From Streptomyces davaonensis JCM 4913 (lineage in GTDB: Bacteria; Actinomycetota; Actinomycetes; Streptomycetales; Streptomycetaceae), in contig NC_020504.1 in assembly GCF_000349325.1 (NCBI RefSeq), positions 8,474,326 to 8,538,325 on the forward strand: 64,000 nucleotides of DNA, in the 5' to 3' direction. Positions 55,299 to 62,597 of the stretch are shown here, one piece after another. Each line of letters opens with the position of its first letter. Position 1 is the stretch's first letter. A program made the translations under genes and the position numbers. The notes beneath the pieces are model-generated. The model did not search any database. It was not told where the DNA came from and was given only the letters and a program-made list of their open reading frames with translations.

Positions 55299-56063
55299 GT
55301 GACAGGCTCGGAAGCACCCCTGACGTTCCGGCTCGCGTACGTACCCGGAGTGACACCCTCGAAGTGGGTGCGGATCTGGCACGAGCGCTACCCCGACGTC
55401 CCCCTCGACCTCCTCTCGGTCACCGCGGCCGAGGCCCCCGAGGCGCTCCGGGACGGTCGCGCGGACGCCGCGTTCGTCCGGCTGCCGGTCGACCGGACGT
55501 TCTTCAGCGCGATCCCGCTCTACACCGAGACCACCGTCGTCGTGGTGCCCAAGGAACACGCGATCGCGGCCGTCGACGAGGTCACCGCGGAGGATCTGGC
55601 CGACGAGGTCGTCTTCCACCCCCTGGACGACGTCCTCGGCTGGGAGCGGCCGCCGGGCGAGCCGGGCTTCGAGCGGCCCGCGACCACCGCGGACGCGATC
55701 GAGCTGGTCGCGGCGAACGTCGGCCTCCTCGTCGTGCCCCAGTCACTCGCCCGGCTCCACCACCGCAAGGACCTCACCTACCGCACTCTGGTGGACGCCC
55801 CCGAGTCGGGCATCGCCCTGTCCTGGCCGGAGGAGGCCACGACGGACCTGGTCGAGGACTTCATCGGCGTGGTCCGCGGTCGTACGGTCAACAGCACCCG
55901 GGGCCGCGCGACGGCCCAGGAGCAGCCGAAGGCGAAGGCGAAAGCCAAGGCCCAGGAGCAGCCCAAGCGCAAGCACCCCGACACCACGGCCGCGCGCCGC
56001 AAGCCCGCCCCCGCCAAGAAGGGCGCCCCCGGCCGCCGCGGAAAGCCCCGCCGCCGCTCGTAG
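55299..56063 (+). CDS. LysR-type effector-binding domain protein without HTH
   Basis: A 254-residue protein made of a periplasmic-binding-like LysR effector domain (FRLAYVPGVTPSKWVRIWHE, PDVPLDLLSVTAAEAPEALRDGRADAAFVRLP, TTVVVVPKEHAIA, AANVGLLVVPQS). The usual 60-residue winged HTH is missing; GTG 55299 sits only 57 bases after the divergent DUF5997 start, leaving no room for it. Instead the last 60 residues are very basic (Lys/Ala/Pro/Arg-rich, including KAKAKAKAQEQPKRK and GRRGKPRRRS), possibly a nucleic-acid-binding tail. Regulator role inferred. Confidence 0.85.
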   Translation: MTGSEAPLTFRLAYVPGVTPSKWVRIWHERYPDVPLDLLSVTAAEAPEALRDGRADAAFVRLPVDRTFFSAIPLYTETTVVVVPKEHAIAAVDEVTAEDLADEVVFHPLDDVLGWERPPGEPGFERPATTADAIELVAANVGLLVVPQSLARLHHRKDLTYRTLVDAPESGIALSWPEEATTDLVEDFIGVVRGRTVNSTRGRATAQEQPKAKAKAKAQEQPKRKHPDTTAARRKPAPAKKGAPGRRGKPRRRS

Positions 56064-56064
56064 G

Positions 56065-58896
56065 TCAGGGCGCGTACGTGGCCCGCTGCGCCGTGCTCAC
56101 CACCGTCCGCCCGTCGGCCGCGCTCAGCAGCCCCGCCGCCACCCAGGCGTCCACCGTCGACCGCACCCGCGCCACCAGCGCACCCTTGCCGGCGAACGGC
56201 GCCGCGGCCCAGATCTCGTCCAGGAGCGTGGTGCCGTCGGACTTCGCCGGGTTGGCGACCCCGGAGTCGGTCCCCCCGAACACCACCCTGGGCTCGGAAC
56301 GCCGGAAGTACGCGTGCGTGGGATCCTCCGTGCCCTCGTGGAAGGGCGCGAACTCCGTCCCGTCCAGGGTGAAGTGGAGCGGTTTCCCCGCGACCGGGGT
56401 GAGTGACGGCAGCAGGTCGCCGGAGAGCCCGGCGTTGCGGTACAGGCCCAACGGCAGGTACGCGGTGGAGGAGTTGCGGCCGACCAGGTTGACCGGGCCG
56501 TAGCAGAGGGTCTGGAGGGAGGGGTCGTCCAGTGCCTTCTCCGCCCGGAGCCGGAAGGGCATGGAGATCCGTACGGTGTCCCCGCTCCGCCAGGTCCGGG
56601 ACACGGCGAAGTAGCTCCCCGGTGCCGGAGTGCCGCTCACCGCACGCCCGTTGACCGTCACCCGGAATCCCGCGGTCGCCCACGACGGCACCCGCAGCCG
56701 GAGCTCGAAGGAGGCGCTGCCGCCGCCGATCGTGAGCGTGGTGCCCTGCTCCTGGGGGAAGGCGGTGGCCTGAGTGACCGTCACGCCCTTGTCGGCCCAG
56801 TTCAGTCGGGACGGACTGTAGAGGTTGACGTACAGGGCGCTGCCGTCGTCCGTGGTGAAGTACACCGAGTCCTGGTACTTCGTGGCGCTCTCCATGCCGG
56901 TGCCCTCGCAGCAGGTGGTGCCCTGCTTCGGGGTGTAGTCCCGCACATGGCCGGGCGTCAGCCCGATGAAGTAGGTGACGAGCGGCTTCTCCGCGTCGGG
57001 CTTGTCCTGTTTGGAGCCGAGCACCTGGTTGTAGAGGGCCCGCTCGTAGTAGTCCATGTACTTCGGCGACGGCTCGTGGAAGAAGAGCGTCCGGCTGAGT
57101 TTCAGCAGGTTGTACGCGCAGCAGGTCTCGGCCGTGGTGGCACTGATCGTCCCCGCGATGACGTCCCGCGCCTTCCAGAACTCGCCCGTGCTGGTGCCGC
57201 CGATGCCGTACATGCGGTGCGGGACGACCATGCCCCAGAAGTTGCGGGCGGCGTCGAGGTAGCGCTGCTCGCCGGTCGCGTCGTACAGCCTCAGGTAGCC
57301 GGTGAAGATCGGTATGTGCTGGTTGGCGTGCAGGCCGTCCAGGATGTCGGTGTTCGCGGCGCAGGAGTCGATCAGCCGGTCGAGGTCGAACAGCCGGGCC
57401 AGCGCGAGGTGTTCGGCCTTGCCGGTGATGGCGTGCAGATCGCAGATCGCCTCGACGATGCCGCCAAACTCACCGCTGGAGAACAGGCCCCACATGCGTT
57501 GCAGGGTGGCCTCCGGCAGCTTGGACAGCCGCGAATGCATCCAGTCGGCCATGCCGGACGCGAGATCTAGAGCGCGTGCGTCGTCCGTGGCGAGGTAGGC
57601 GTCCAGGACGCCTCGGAGGATCTTGTGCGCGGTGTAGTACGGCGCCCACACCTTCGTGTAGTCGCTGCTGGTCCTGGACTCCAGATCGATGAACTGCGTC
57701 TCCGGGTAGGCCGCCAGGAACCCCGGATGGCTCGGCCCGCCCCAGGTGCGGCGCAGGGCGGCCGTCAGTCCGCGGCCCGAGCCGTCCGCGAAGGTGCCGC
57801 CGGAGGTCTCGTCGAAGGCGTACGACGCCAGGTCGCCGCGTCCGGCCGCGCTGTCGGCGGCGCGGCTGCCCTGCAATCCGGTGATCTCGGCGGCGGTGAG
57901 GGCCCGTGACCAGACGTTGAACTCGTCGAAGGCGCCCGCGAAGACGGGGTCGGCGGGGTAGTTGGAGCGGCCCAGCCAGTTGTTCACGGGGGTGCCGAGC
58001 GCGGCCGGGGTGAGGGTCATCGCGGTGTTGCGGGCGGCCTCTGCGCCGTTGACGTAGAGGATGCCGGTGCCGCCCGCGATGGTGACGGCGAGGTGGCTCC
58101 ACTGGTCCATCGGCAGCGCGGCGGTTCCATTGAGGCCCTGCTCGGCGCCGGGGCCGCCGGTGGTGATGGCGAAGCGCGGGACACCGTCGGCGTTGCGGGC
58201 GGCCAGGTACAGATAGCGCGTGGTGTTGTCGCCGAAGTCGAGGACGCGGGCCCAGTTGCCGTCGTGGGTGGGCTTCACCCAGGCCGACAGGGTGACCGCG
58301 GAGGCGGCGCCGAGCGTGCCGGAGGGCAGGTCGACGTACTGATAGGAGCCGCGGACGTTCTCGACGGCCGTACCGAACTTCCCTGCCGTGCCGAGCACTT
58401 CAGGGTCCTCGCGCAGCGCCGCGCGCACCTCGGTCAGCGCGCCGATCATTGTGCGCAGTCGGTCCGCGAAGACCTGCTCACCGGTGCCGGCCCAGGCCTG
58501 GGCGAGCATCGTCATGAAGTGCCCGGTGTAGTGGCCGCGGAGGTTGCCGTTGGCCTCGCCGTCGAGGCCCTCCCAGCCGCCGGGGGCGACCGCGTCTCCG
58601 GTGGGGAGACCGGCGTTGGCGCGGAAGACCTGGAGCAGCCGGTCGACGTCGTAGCCACGGGCGTGGTCCAGCATCAGCTCGCGCTTGTCGGCGAAGAGGC
58701 CCTGGCCGAGGGTGACTTGGTCGAGGGCGAAGGGCTTGACCGTCCAGGCGGCCGGTGCGGGGAGCGCCGCCGAGGCGGTGGGCGATTCGGCAACGGCCGC
58801 CGCGGCGCGGGCCGTTGGGACGACGGAGGCCGCGGGCACGGCAGCGGCGAGGGCCGCGGCCTGGAACAGGGATCGTCTGGAGAGGGGCGGTGCCAT
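56065..58896 (-). CDS. Secreted GH127 beta-L-arabinofuranosidase-like enzyme with LamG insertion
   Basis: A 943-residue exported glycosidase (DUF1680/GH127). The N-terminus has a Tat signal (SRRSLFQAAALAAAVPAA). GH127 sequence appears before and after an inserted LamG/concanavalin-like domain (about 175-335; VTLSAWVKPTHDGNW, WSHLAVTIAGGTGILYVNG, FDEFNVWSRALTAAEI). The catalytic zinc-thiolate residues are recognisable: ETCCAYN (near 590) and TTCCEGTG (near 661), matching Glu, Cys and the Cys-Cys pair of known GH127 enzymes. It should release beta-arabinofuranosyl units from plant or mycobacterial-type glycans. GAGGAG lies 6 bases before ATG. Confidence 0.92.
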   Translation of the reverse strand: MAPPLSRRSLFQAAALAAAVPAASVVPTARAAAAVAESPTASAALPAPAAWTVKPFALDQVTLGQGLFADKRELMLDHARGYDVDRLLQVFRANAGLPTGDAVAPGGWEGLDGEANGNLRGHYTGHFMTMLAQAWAGTGEQVFADRLRTMIGALTEVRAALREDPEVLGTAGKFGTAVENVRGSYQYVDLPSGTLGAASAVTLSAWVKPTHDGNWARVLDFGDNTTRYLYLAARNADGVPRFAITTGGPGAEQGLNGTAALPMDQWSHLAVTIAGGTGILYVNGAEAARNTAMTLTPAALGTPVNNWLGRSNYPADPVFAGAFDEFNVWSRALTAAEITGLQGSRAADSAAGRGDLASYAFDETSGGTFADGSGRGLTAALRRTWGGPSHPGFLAAYPETQFIDLESRTSSDYTKVWAPYYTAHKILRGVLDAYLATDDARALDLASGMADWMHSRLSKLPEATLQRMWGLFSSGEFGGIVEAICDLHAITGKAEHLALARLFDLDRLIDSCAANTDILDGLHANQHIPIFTGYLRLYDATGEQRYLDAARNFWGMVVPHRMYGIGGTSTGEFWKARDVIAGTISATTAETCCAYNLLKLSRTLFFHEPSPKYMDYYERALYNQVLGSKQDKPDAEKPLVTYFIGLTPGHVRDYTPKQGTTCCEGTGMESATKYQDSVYFTTDDGSALYVNLYSPSRLNWADKGVTVTQATAFPQEQGTTLTIGGGSASFELRLRVPSWATAGFRVTVNGRAVSGTPAPGSYFAVSRTWRSGDTVRISMPFRLRAEKALDDPSLQTLCYGPVNLVGRNSSTAYLPLGLYRNAGLSGDLLPSLTPVAGKPLHFTLDGTEFAPFHEGTEDPTHAYFRRSEPRVVFGGTDSGVANPAKSDGTTLLDEIWAAAPFAGKGALVARVRSTVDAWVAAGLLSAADGRTVVSTAQRATYAP

Positions 58897-58929
58897 GAGT
58901 GCTCCTCTATCTGAGGGCGACAGATTCGG

Positions 58930-58941
58930 TCGATATATCGA
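58930..58941. promoter_or_regulatory. Palindromic operator before GH127 gene
   Basis: TCGATATATCGA, a perfect 12-base palindrome in AT-rich context 34 bases upstream of the GH127 start. Likely target of a sugar-responsive repressor (LacI-, GntR- or IclR-type); no candidate gene is adjacent. Confidence 0.5.
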
Positions 58942-59007
58942 ACGATGTGCGAACAGTCGACCAGACGATAGAAACGGGCCGCGTGAGGGTCAACGGGTCT
59001 GGAGCGA

Positions 59008-59035
59008 TCAGTTCCGGCCGTTCAGTCGGAACTGA
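59008..59035 (-). terminator. Hairpin at the end of the 59022 gene
   Basis: TCAGTTCCG (59008-59016) pairs with CGGAACTGA (59027-59035), a 9-base stem with a 10-base loop overlapping the stop codon of the minus-strand membrane protein. A plausible terminator; there is no U-tract. Confidence 0.4.
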
Positions 59036-59771
59036 CGCTCGGAAGCTCCTTGGCGACCTTGTTCACGGGGGCGATGAGCAGCCACAGCGCGGCCAGAGCG
59101 ACGAGCGCGTCCGACCAGGTCTCGTACTGACCGGACAGCCACGGCACCGCCAGCAGGAACGGCACTCCGTAGACCACCAGCCAGCCCACGGCTCCGCGCA
59201 CCGTCCAGCAGTCCTCCGTGCTCGCGCCGAGGCCGGCGGACAGGCTGCCGACGATCCCGCCCATGAGTGCGGTCATCAGCAGCGCCCCGCCGGTGACGGG
59301 CCACCTCACCCATTCCCCGACGTCCTCCGGTGCGGCAGTGGCGCCGAGGCCCAGCGTCAGACCGGCGATCGGAAAGCCCATCAGCACCAGGTTCGCGATC
59401 CGCAGCGTGTTCCACAGCCACTCGGGGTCGCCCCAACCGTCGGGCACCAGCCCGGCCGGTGGCGGCTCACTGCCCGCGTCGGCGATCACACCGCCGCGCA
59501 GCCAGCGGACGGCCCGCCCCAGCAGCACCGCCCACGCCACCCCACAGCCGAGGGCCGCGCCACCCACCGCGAGCGCCTGGCGCAGTCCGGTCGGGTCGGG
59601 GTGCCACCACAGCAGGGCCCCCGCCAGCCAGCCGAGGAGCACGGCGGCGCCCGCGGCCAGCCGGGCCGCCACGGTGAACCACCGGCCGGTCCGCTCCGCG
59701 CCCTCACCGGCCGTGTGCAGGTGCCGGAGCTGATACACGCGGATCAGCTCACCCCGCTGCCGCCTCACCAC
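59022..59771 (-). CDS. Membrane protein, unknown
   Basis: A 249-residue protein with six hydrophobic helices (for example AARLAAGAAVLLGWLAGALL, ALAVGGAALGCGVAWAVLLG, VPFLLAVPWLSG, ALVALAALWLLIAPVNKVAK). No recognised family. The N-terminal 30 residues are basic and cytoplasmic. Start at 59771 is the first in frame; a later start would remove the polar N-terminus, so the start is uncertain. It faces the HAD gene upstream on the same strand. Confidence 0.65.
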   Translation of the reverse strand: MVRRQRGELIRVYQLRHLHTAGEGAERTGRWFTVAARLAAGAAVLLGWLAGALLWWHPDPTGLRQALAVGGAALGCGVAWAVLLGRAVRWLRGGVIADAGSEPPPAGLVPDGWGDPEWLWNTLRIANLVLMGFPIAGLTLGLGATAAPEDVGEWVRWPVTGGALLMTALMGGIVGSLSAGLGASTEDCWTVRGAVGWLVVYGVPFLLAVPWLSGQYETWSDALVALAALWLLIAPVNKVAKELPSVSSD

Positions 59772-59824
59772 GGAAGCTGATCATTCACTCTTCGGATCAC
59801 GCCATCATGACCGTCGAGACCGGC

Positions 59825-60517
59825 TCAGGGTTGCCCGGTCCCGGCGAGCCATTCGTACGCCGCCCGCGCCGTGAACTCCTCCTGGCCGCCGCGCAGCAGG
59901 AGCCCGGCCGTCGCGAACTCGGGGGCGCCGGCCTGCGCGGCGACGTACGGGATCGCGATGCAGCGCATCCCGGCCGCGTGCGCGGCGGCGGCACCCGGGG
60001 CCGCGTCCTCCACGACCACACAGTCGGCGGGCTCGGCGCCCAGCCGGCGGGCGGCTTCCAGGAAGACGTCCGGGGCGGGCTTGCCGTGGGCGACCTCGTC
60101 GGCGGAGACCAGGGTGCGCAGCTGGGCGTCAAGGCCGGTGCCGGCCAGGACCGCCTCGATCGCCTCCCGCGAGGAGCCCGACGCCACGGCCATCGGGGCG
60201 CCCTCGCCGGCCAGCAGCTCCACGAACTTCCGCATCTGCGGGTACGCGCGCGTGCCGGCGCGGGCGAGAGCGAGGTAGCGGCGGTTCTTCGCGGCGAGCA
60301 GCTCCTCCACCGAGGCTCGCAGGCCGTAGCGGGCCTTCCAGTCCGTGACCGTCTCCAGGGTGCTGATGCCGACATAGGCCTCGTGTTCGGCCCAGGAGAA
60401 GTCCGGCACGCCGTGCTCGGCGAGGGTCAGGCGACCCGCTTCGTAGTAGTTCGGCTCGCTGTCCACGAGCGTTCCGTCGAGATCGAAGATGACCGAGATT
60501 CCGCCGAGTCTGCTCAT
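59825..60517 (-). CDS. HAD-superfamily sugar-phosphatase/phosphomutase-like hydrolase
   Basis: A 230-residue HAD hydrolase with nucleophile motif VIFDLDGTLVDSE, motif II MAVASGSS, Lys motif HGKPAPDVFLEA and acidic motif CVVVEDAAPG. The cap is alpha-helical (subfamily I), as in phosphoglycolate phosphatases and beta-phosphoglucomutases. Substrate cannot be read from sequence. Same strand as, and 19 bases upstream of the end of, the Lrp gene's 3' side; possibly independent. Confidence 0.9.
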   Translation of the reverse strand: MSRLGGISVIFDLDGTLVDSEPNYYEAGRLTLAEHGVPDFSWAEHEAYVGISTLETVTDWKARYGLRASVEELLAAKNRRYLALARAGTRAYPQMRKFVELLAGEGAPMAVASGSSREAIEAVLAGTGLDAQLRTLVSADEVAHGKPAPDVFLEAARRLGAEPADCVVVEDAAPGAAAAHAAGMRCIAIPYVAAQAGAPEFATAGLLLRGGQEEFTARAAYEWLAGTGQP

Positions 60518-60536
60518 GGAGTCAGCATGTCAAGGA

Positions 60537-61013
60537 TCACTTGCGGGCCATCCGCCCCACCGACTCCACCAGCGGCAGCATCCGGTGCGCCACCCGCTCG
60601 CGCAGGGCCACCTCGGTCCGGGTGCGCACCACGCCCGGCAGACTGATCAGCTTCTGGATCACGTCCTCCAGGTGCGCGTTGTCCCGCGCCACCACCCGGG
60701 TCAGCAGGTCCCCGCCGCCCGTGATCGAGAACGCCTCCACGATCTCCGGTACGGCGGCCAGCGCGTCGCCCACGTCGTCGAGGTGGCCCTGGGTGACCTC
60801 GATGTGCACGAACGCCAGCACCGGGTGGCCGAGTGCGCCGGGGGAGAGGGCGGGTCCGGTGCCGGTGATCACACCGTCCCGCTCCAGCCGGTCGAGCCGG
60901 GCCTGGAGGGTGCCGCGGGCGATCCCGAGGACGCGGGCGTACTCGCGCACGCTGGTGCGCGGCTGCTCCAGCAGCAGTCGCAGGATGCGGGTGTCCAGCT
61001 CGTCCACGGCCAT
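60537..61013 (-). CDS. Lrp/AsnC-family transcriptional regulator
   Basis: A 158-residue regulator. HTH (about 3-60; DELDTRILRLLLEQPRTSVR, LGIARGTLQARLDRLERDGVI) then a RAM ligand domain (LAFVHIEVTQGHLDDVGDAL, EAFSITGGGDLLTRVVARD). GAGGAGG lies 8 bases before ATG 61013. It is divergent from the FUSC transporter, which it may control; Lrp proteins often regulate an adjacent amino-acid or acid exporter. Confidence 0.93.
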   Translation of the reverse strand: MAVDELDTRILRLLLEQPRTSVREYARVLGIARGTLQARLDRLERDGVITGTGPALSPGALGHPVLAFVHIEVTQGHLDDVGDALAAVPEIVEAFSITGGGDLLTRVVARDNAHLEDVIQKLISLPGVVRTRTEVALRERVAHRMLPLVESVGRMARK

Positions 61014-61209
61014 CGGGCCGGCCTCCTCGTGCGTGGTCCGTTGGCCCGCCGGTGAGCGGGACCGGACCGGAATTCCTGTGCCAATGGCCCAGCATATTCG
61101 AGTCGACTTGAGCCAGCAGCCGGACGGATGCTGCAATGAACCCGTCGATGGCGCTGCGGACCTCCGCGGCGCCTTTTTCATGCCAATTCTGAGCAGGGGG
61201 CGGAAAGCA

Positions 61210-62109
61210 GTGCTGAAGAGGGTGTTCATGGCGCCGGACCCGGGGCGGGCGCGGCTGCGCTTCGCCGCGCGGGCCGTCGTCGGCATCGGTCTCGCGGTCG
61301 TCGTCTGCGGACTCGCCGGACACTCCCTCGTCGGCGCCGTCACCGGTGGCCTGGCCGCGCTGCTCGCCCTGTTCACCGTCACCGACCCCACCGTGCGCGG
61401 CCAGGCGGTCACCACCGCGCTGCTGCCGCTCGTCGGCCTGCCCGTGCTCGCCGCCGCTGCCGAACTGCACGACCAGCCGCTCGCCCGCGACCTCACCTTC
61501 CTCGCGGTCGTCGGCGCGGGCGTGTACGCCCGCCGCTGGGGCCCGCGCGGGCACAGCCTCGGCGTCTTCGCGTTCATGACGTACTTCGTGGCGCAGTTCC
61601 TCCAGGCGACCCCGCGCCACCTCCCCGAGCTCTACGCCGCCGTACTGCTGTCGCTGCTCGTCGCCGCCGCAGTGCGCTTCGGTCTGTGGTGCTACGAGCG
61701 CCGCCTGCCCCCCGCCCCGGTGCCCGCCGCGCCGGGCGGCACCGGCCTGGCCCGGGTGACCACCCGCCAGGCCGTCCAGGCGACCGCAGGAGCAGGCTTC
61801 GCCCTCGTTGTGGGCCAACTGGTCTCCGGCGAGCGCTGGTACTGGGCCGTCGGCGCCACCTGGTGGGTGTTCGTCAACACCACCTCGCGCGGCGAGACCC
61901 TGGTCCGCGGCTTCCGCCGGGTCCTCGGCACGGTGATCGGCATCGGCCTCGGCCTCGCCGTCGCGGTCCCGGTGGACGGCGCGCCGCTCCCCACCGCCGT
62001 CATCCTCGCCGTCTGCGTCTTCGGCATCTTCTACACGGCCGCGGTCTCCTACACCTGGATGATGTTCTTCGTGCCGTCAAGGGGGCGCAGCGCGGCAATC
62101 CCGGCATGA
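61210..62109 (+). pseudogene. FUSC-family transporter, 3'-truncated
   Basis: FUSC/aromatic-acid exporter-like membrane protein. The reading frame gives 299 residues with eight or so helices (for example FAARAVVGIGLAVVVCGLAG, FALVVGQLVSGERWYWAVGATWWVFVN, GTVIGIGLGLAVAVPV). It runs normally to SYTWMMFFV (about 62073), then only PSRGRSAAIPA before the stop. Family members continue with further helices and a C-terminal part, so the 3' end is lost at a sequence junction. GTG 61210 or ATG 61228 could be the start. Probably inactive. Confidence 0.75.
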
Positions 62110-62171
62110 CTGGCTTTCTCCCAGGTCAGCAGCCCTTTCAGGGGGATCTCCTCATTCCCAAGTCTCAGCAC
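62049..62171 (-). pseudogene. Short minus-strand remnant across the junction
   Basis: A 40-codon frame from GTG 62171 reads VLRLGNEEIPLKGLLTWEKA and then HAGIAALRPLDG before running into the antisense of the FUSC gene. It looks like the opening of a separate gene whose body was removed when this sequence was joined to FUSC at about 62073. Family not recognised. It has an AAAGGTG-type site ahead of the GTG. Weak, but it supports a two-sided break. Confidence 0.3.
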
Positions 62172-62174
62172 GTT

Positions 62175-62190
62175 CGATCACCTTTGATCG
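62175..62190. repeat. Perfect inverted repeat near the junction
   Basis: CGATCA-CCTT-TGATCG, 6-base perfect arms with a 4-base spacer, 100 bases beyond the FUSC break. It could be a recombinase or regulator site of the incoming element. Confidence 0.4.
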
Positions 62191-62194
62191 GACT

Positions 62195-62214
62195 CATGCT
62201 GACCCCATGCTGAC
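62195..62214. repeat. Direct repeat near the junction
   Basis: CATGCTGAC occurs twice with an 11-base period (62195-62203 and 62206-62214), immediately after the palindrome. Such direct repeats beside a palindrome are seen at ends of mobile elements and in att regions. Confidence 0.45.
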
Positions 62215-62597
62215 TTTCCTGATGCATCGTCAGGTTTGGTCGTGGGGTGCTGGACCAGCACCTTGGCAGCTTCTTGTGTACGGAGCTGGTGGTTGCGAGA
62301 GAGCTGGCGGGTGCGCCCCTGACACGTTTTCGATGACGCATCACGTGGAGTGCGTGGCCATCCTCGAACCGGCCGCGAGGGGCTCCTGGGCTGTGGTTTC
62401 GCGCGTGTGCATAATGTGCGGTGTGGGCGTTACGGGCGATTTCTTGGCACTGAAATGACGCTCGCGACGCTCTGATGGGGTGTCAGGCATGGTGGAGAAC
62501 CCGGAACCTGGGCGCCGGACTGCCTGGAATTTCGGCGTTATCCTGTGCCCCTCGCGTGGGTCGTCTCGATCGGCGCAGGGACAAGGGGGGGGACAGG

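Larger units (their letters stand above)
62110..62597. other. Non-coding, low-GC junction region
   Basis: About 490 bases with no convincing gene, lower G+C than the rest and none of the Streptomyces codon bias in its short frames. It holds a palindrome (62175-62190) and a direct repeat (62195-62214) next to the FUSC break. The promoter of the right-end NTPase gene must lie toward 62500-62590. No integrase, transposase or tRNA was recognised. Confidence 0.6.

Noticed and set aside
62207..62458. 83-codon plus frame in the junction region
   Set aside because: Cys/Trp-rich composition without codon bias and no ribosome site; treated as non-coding.
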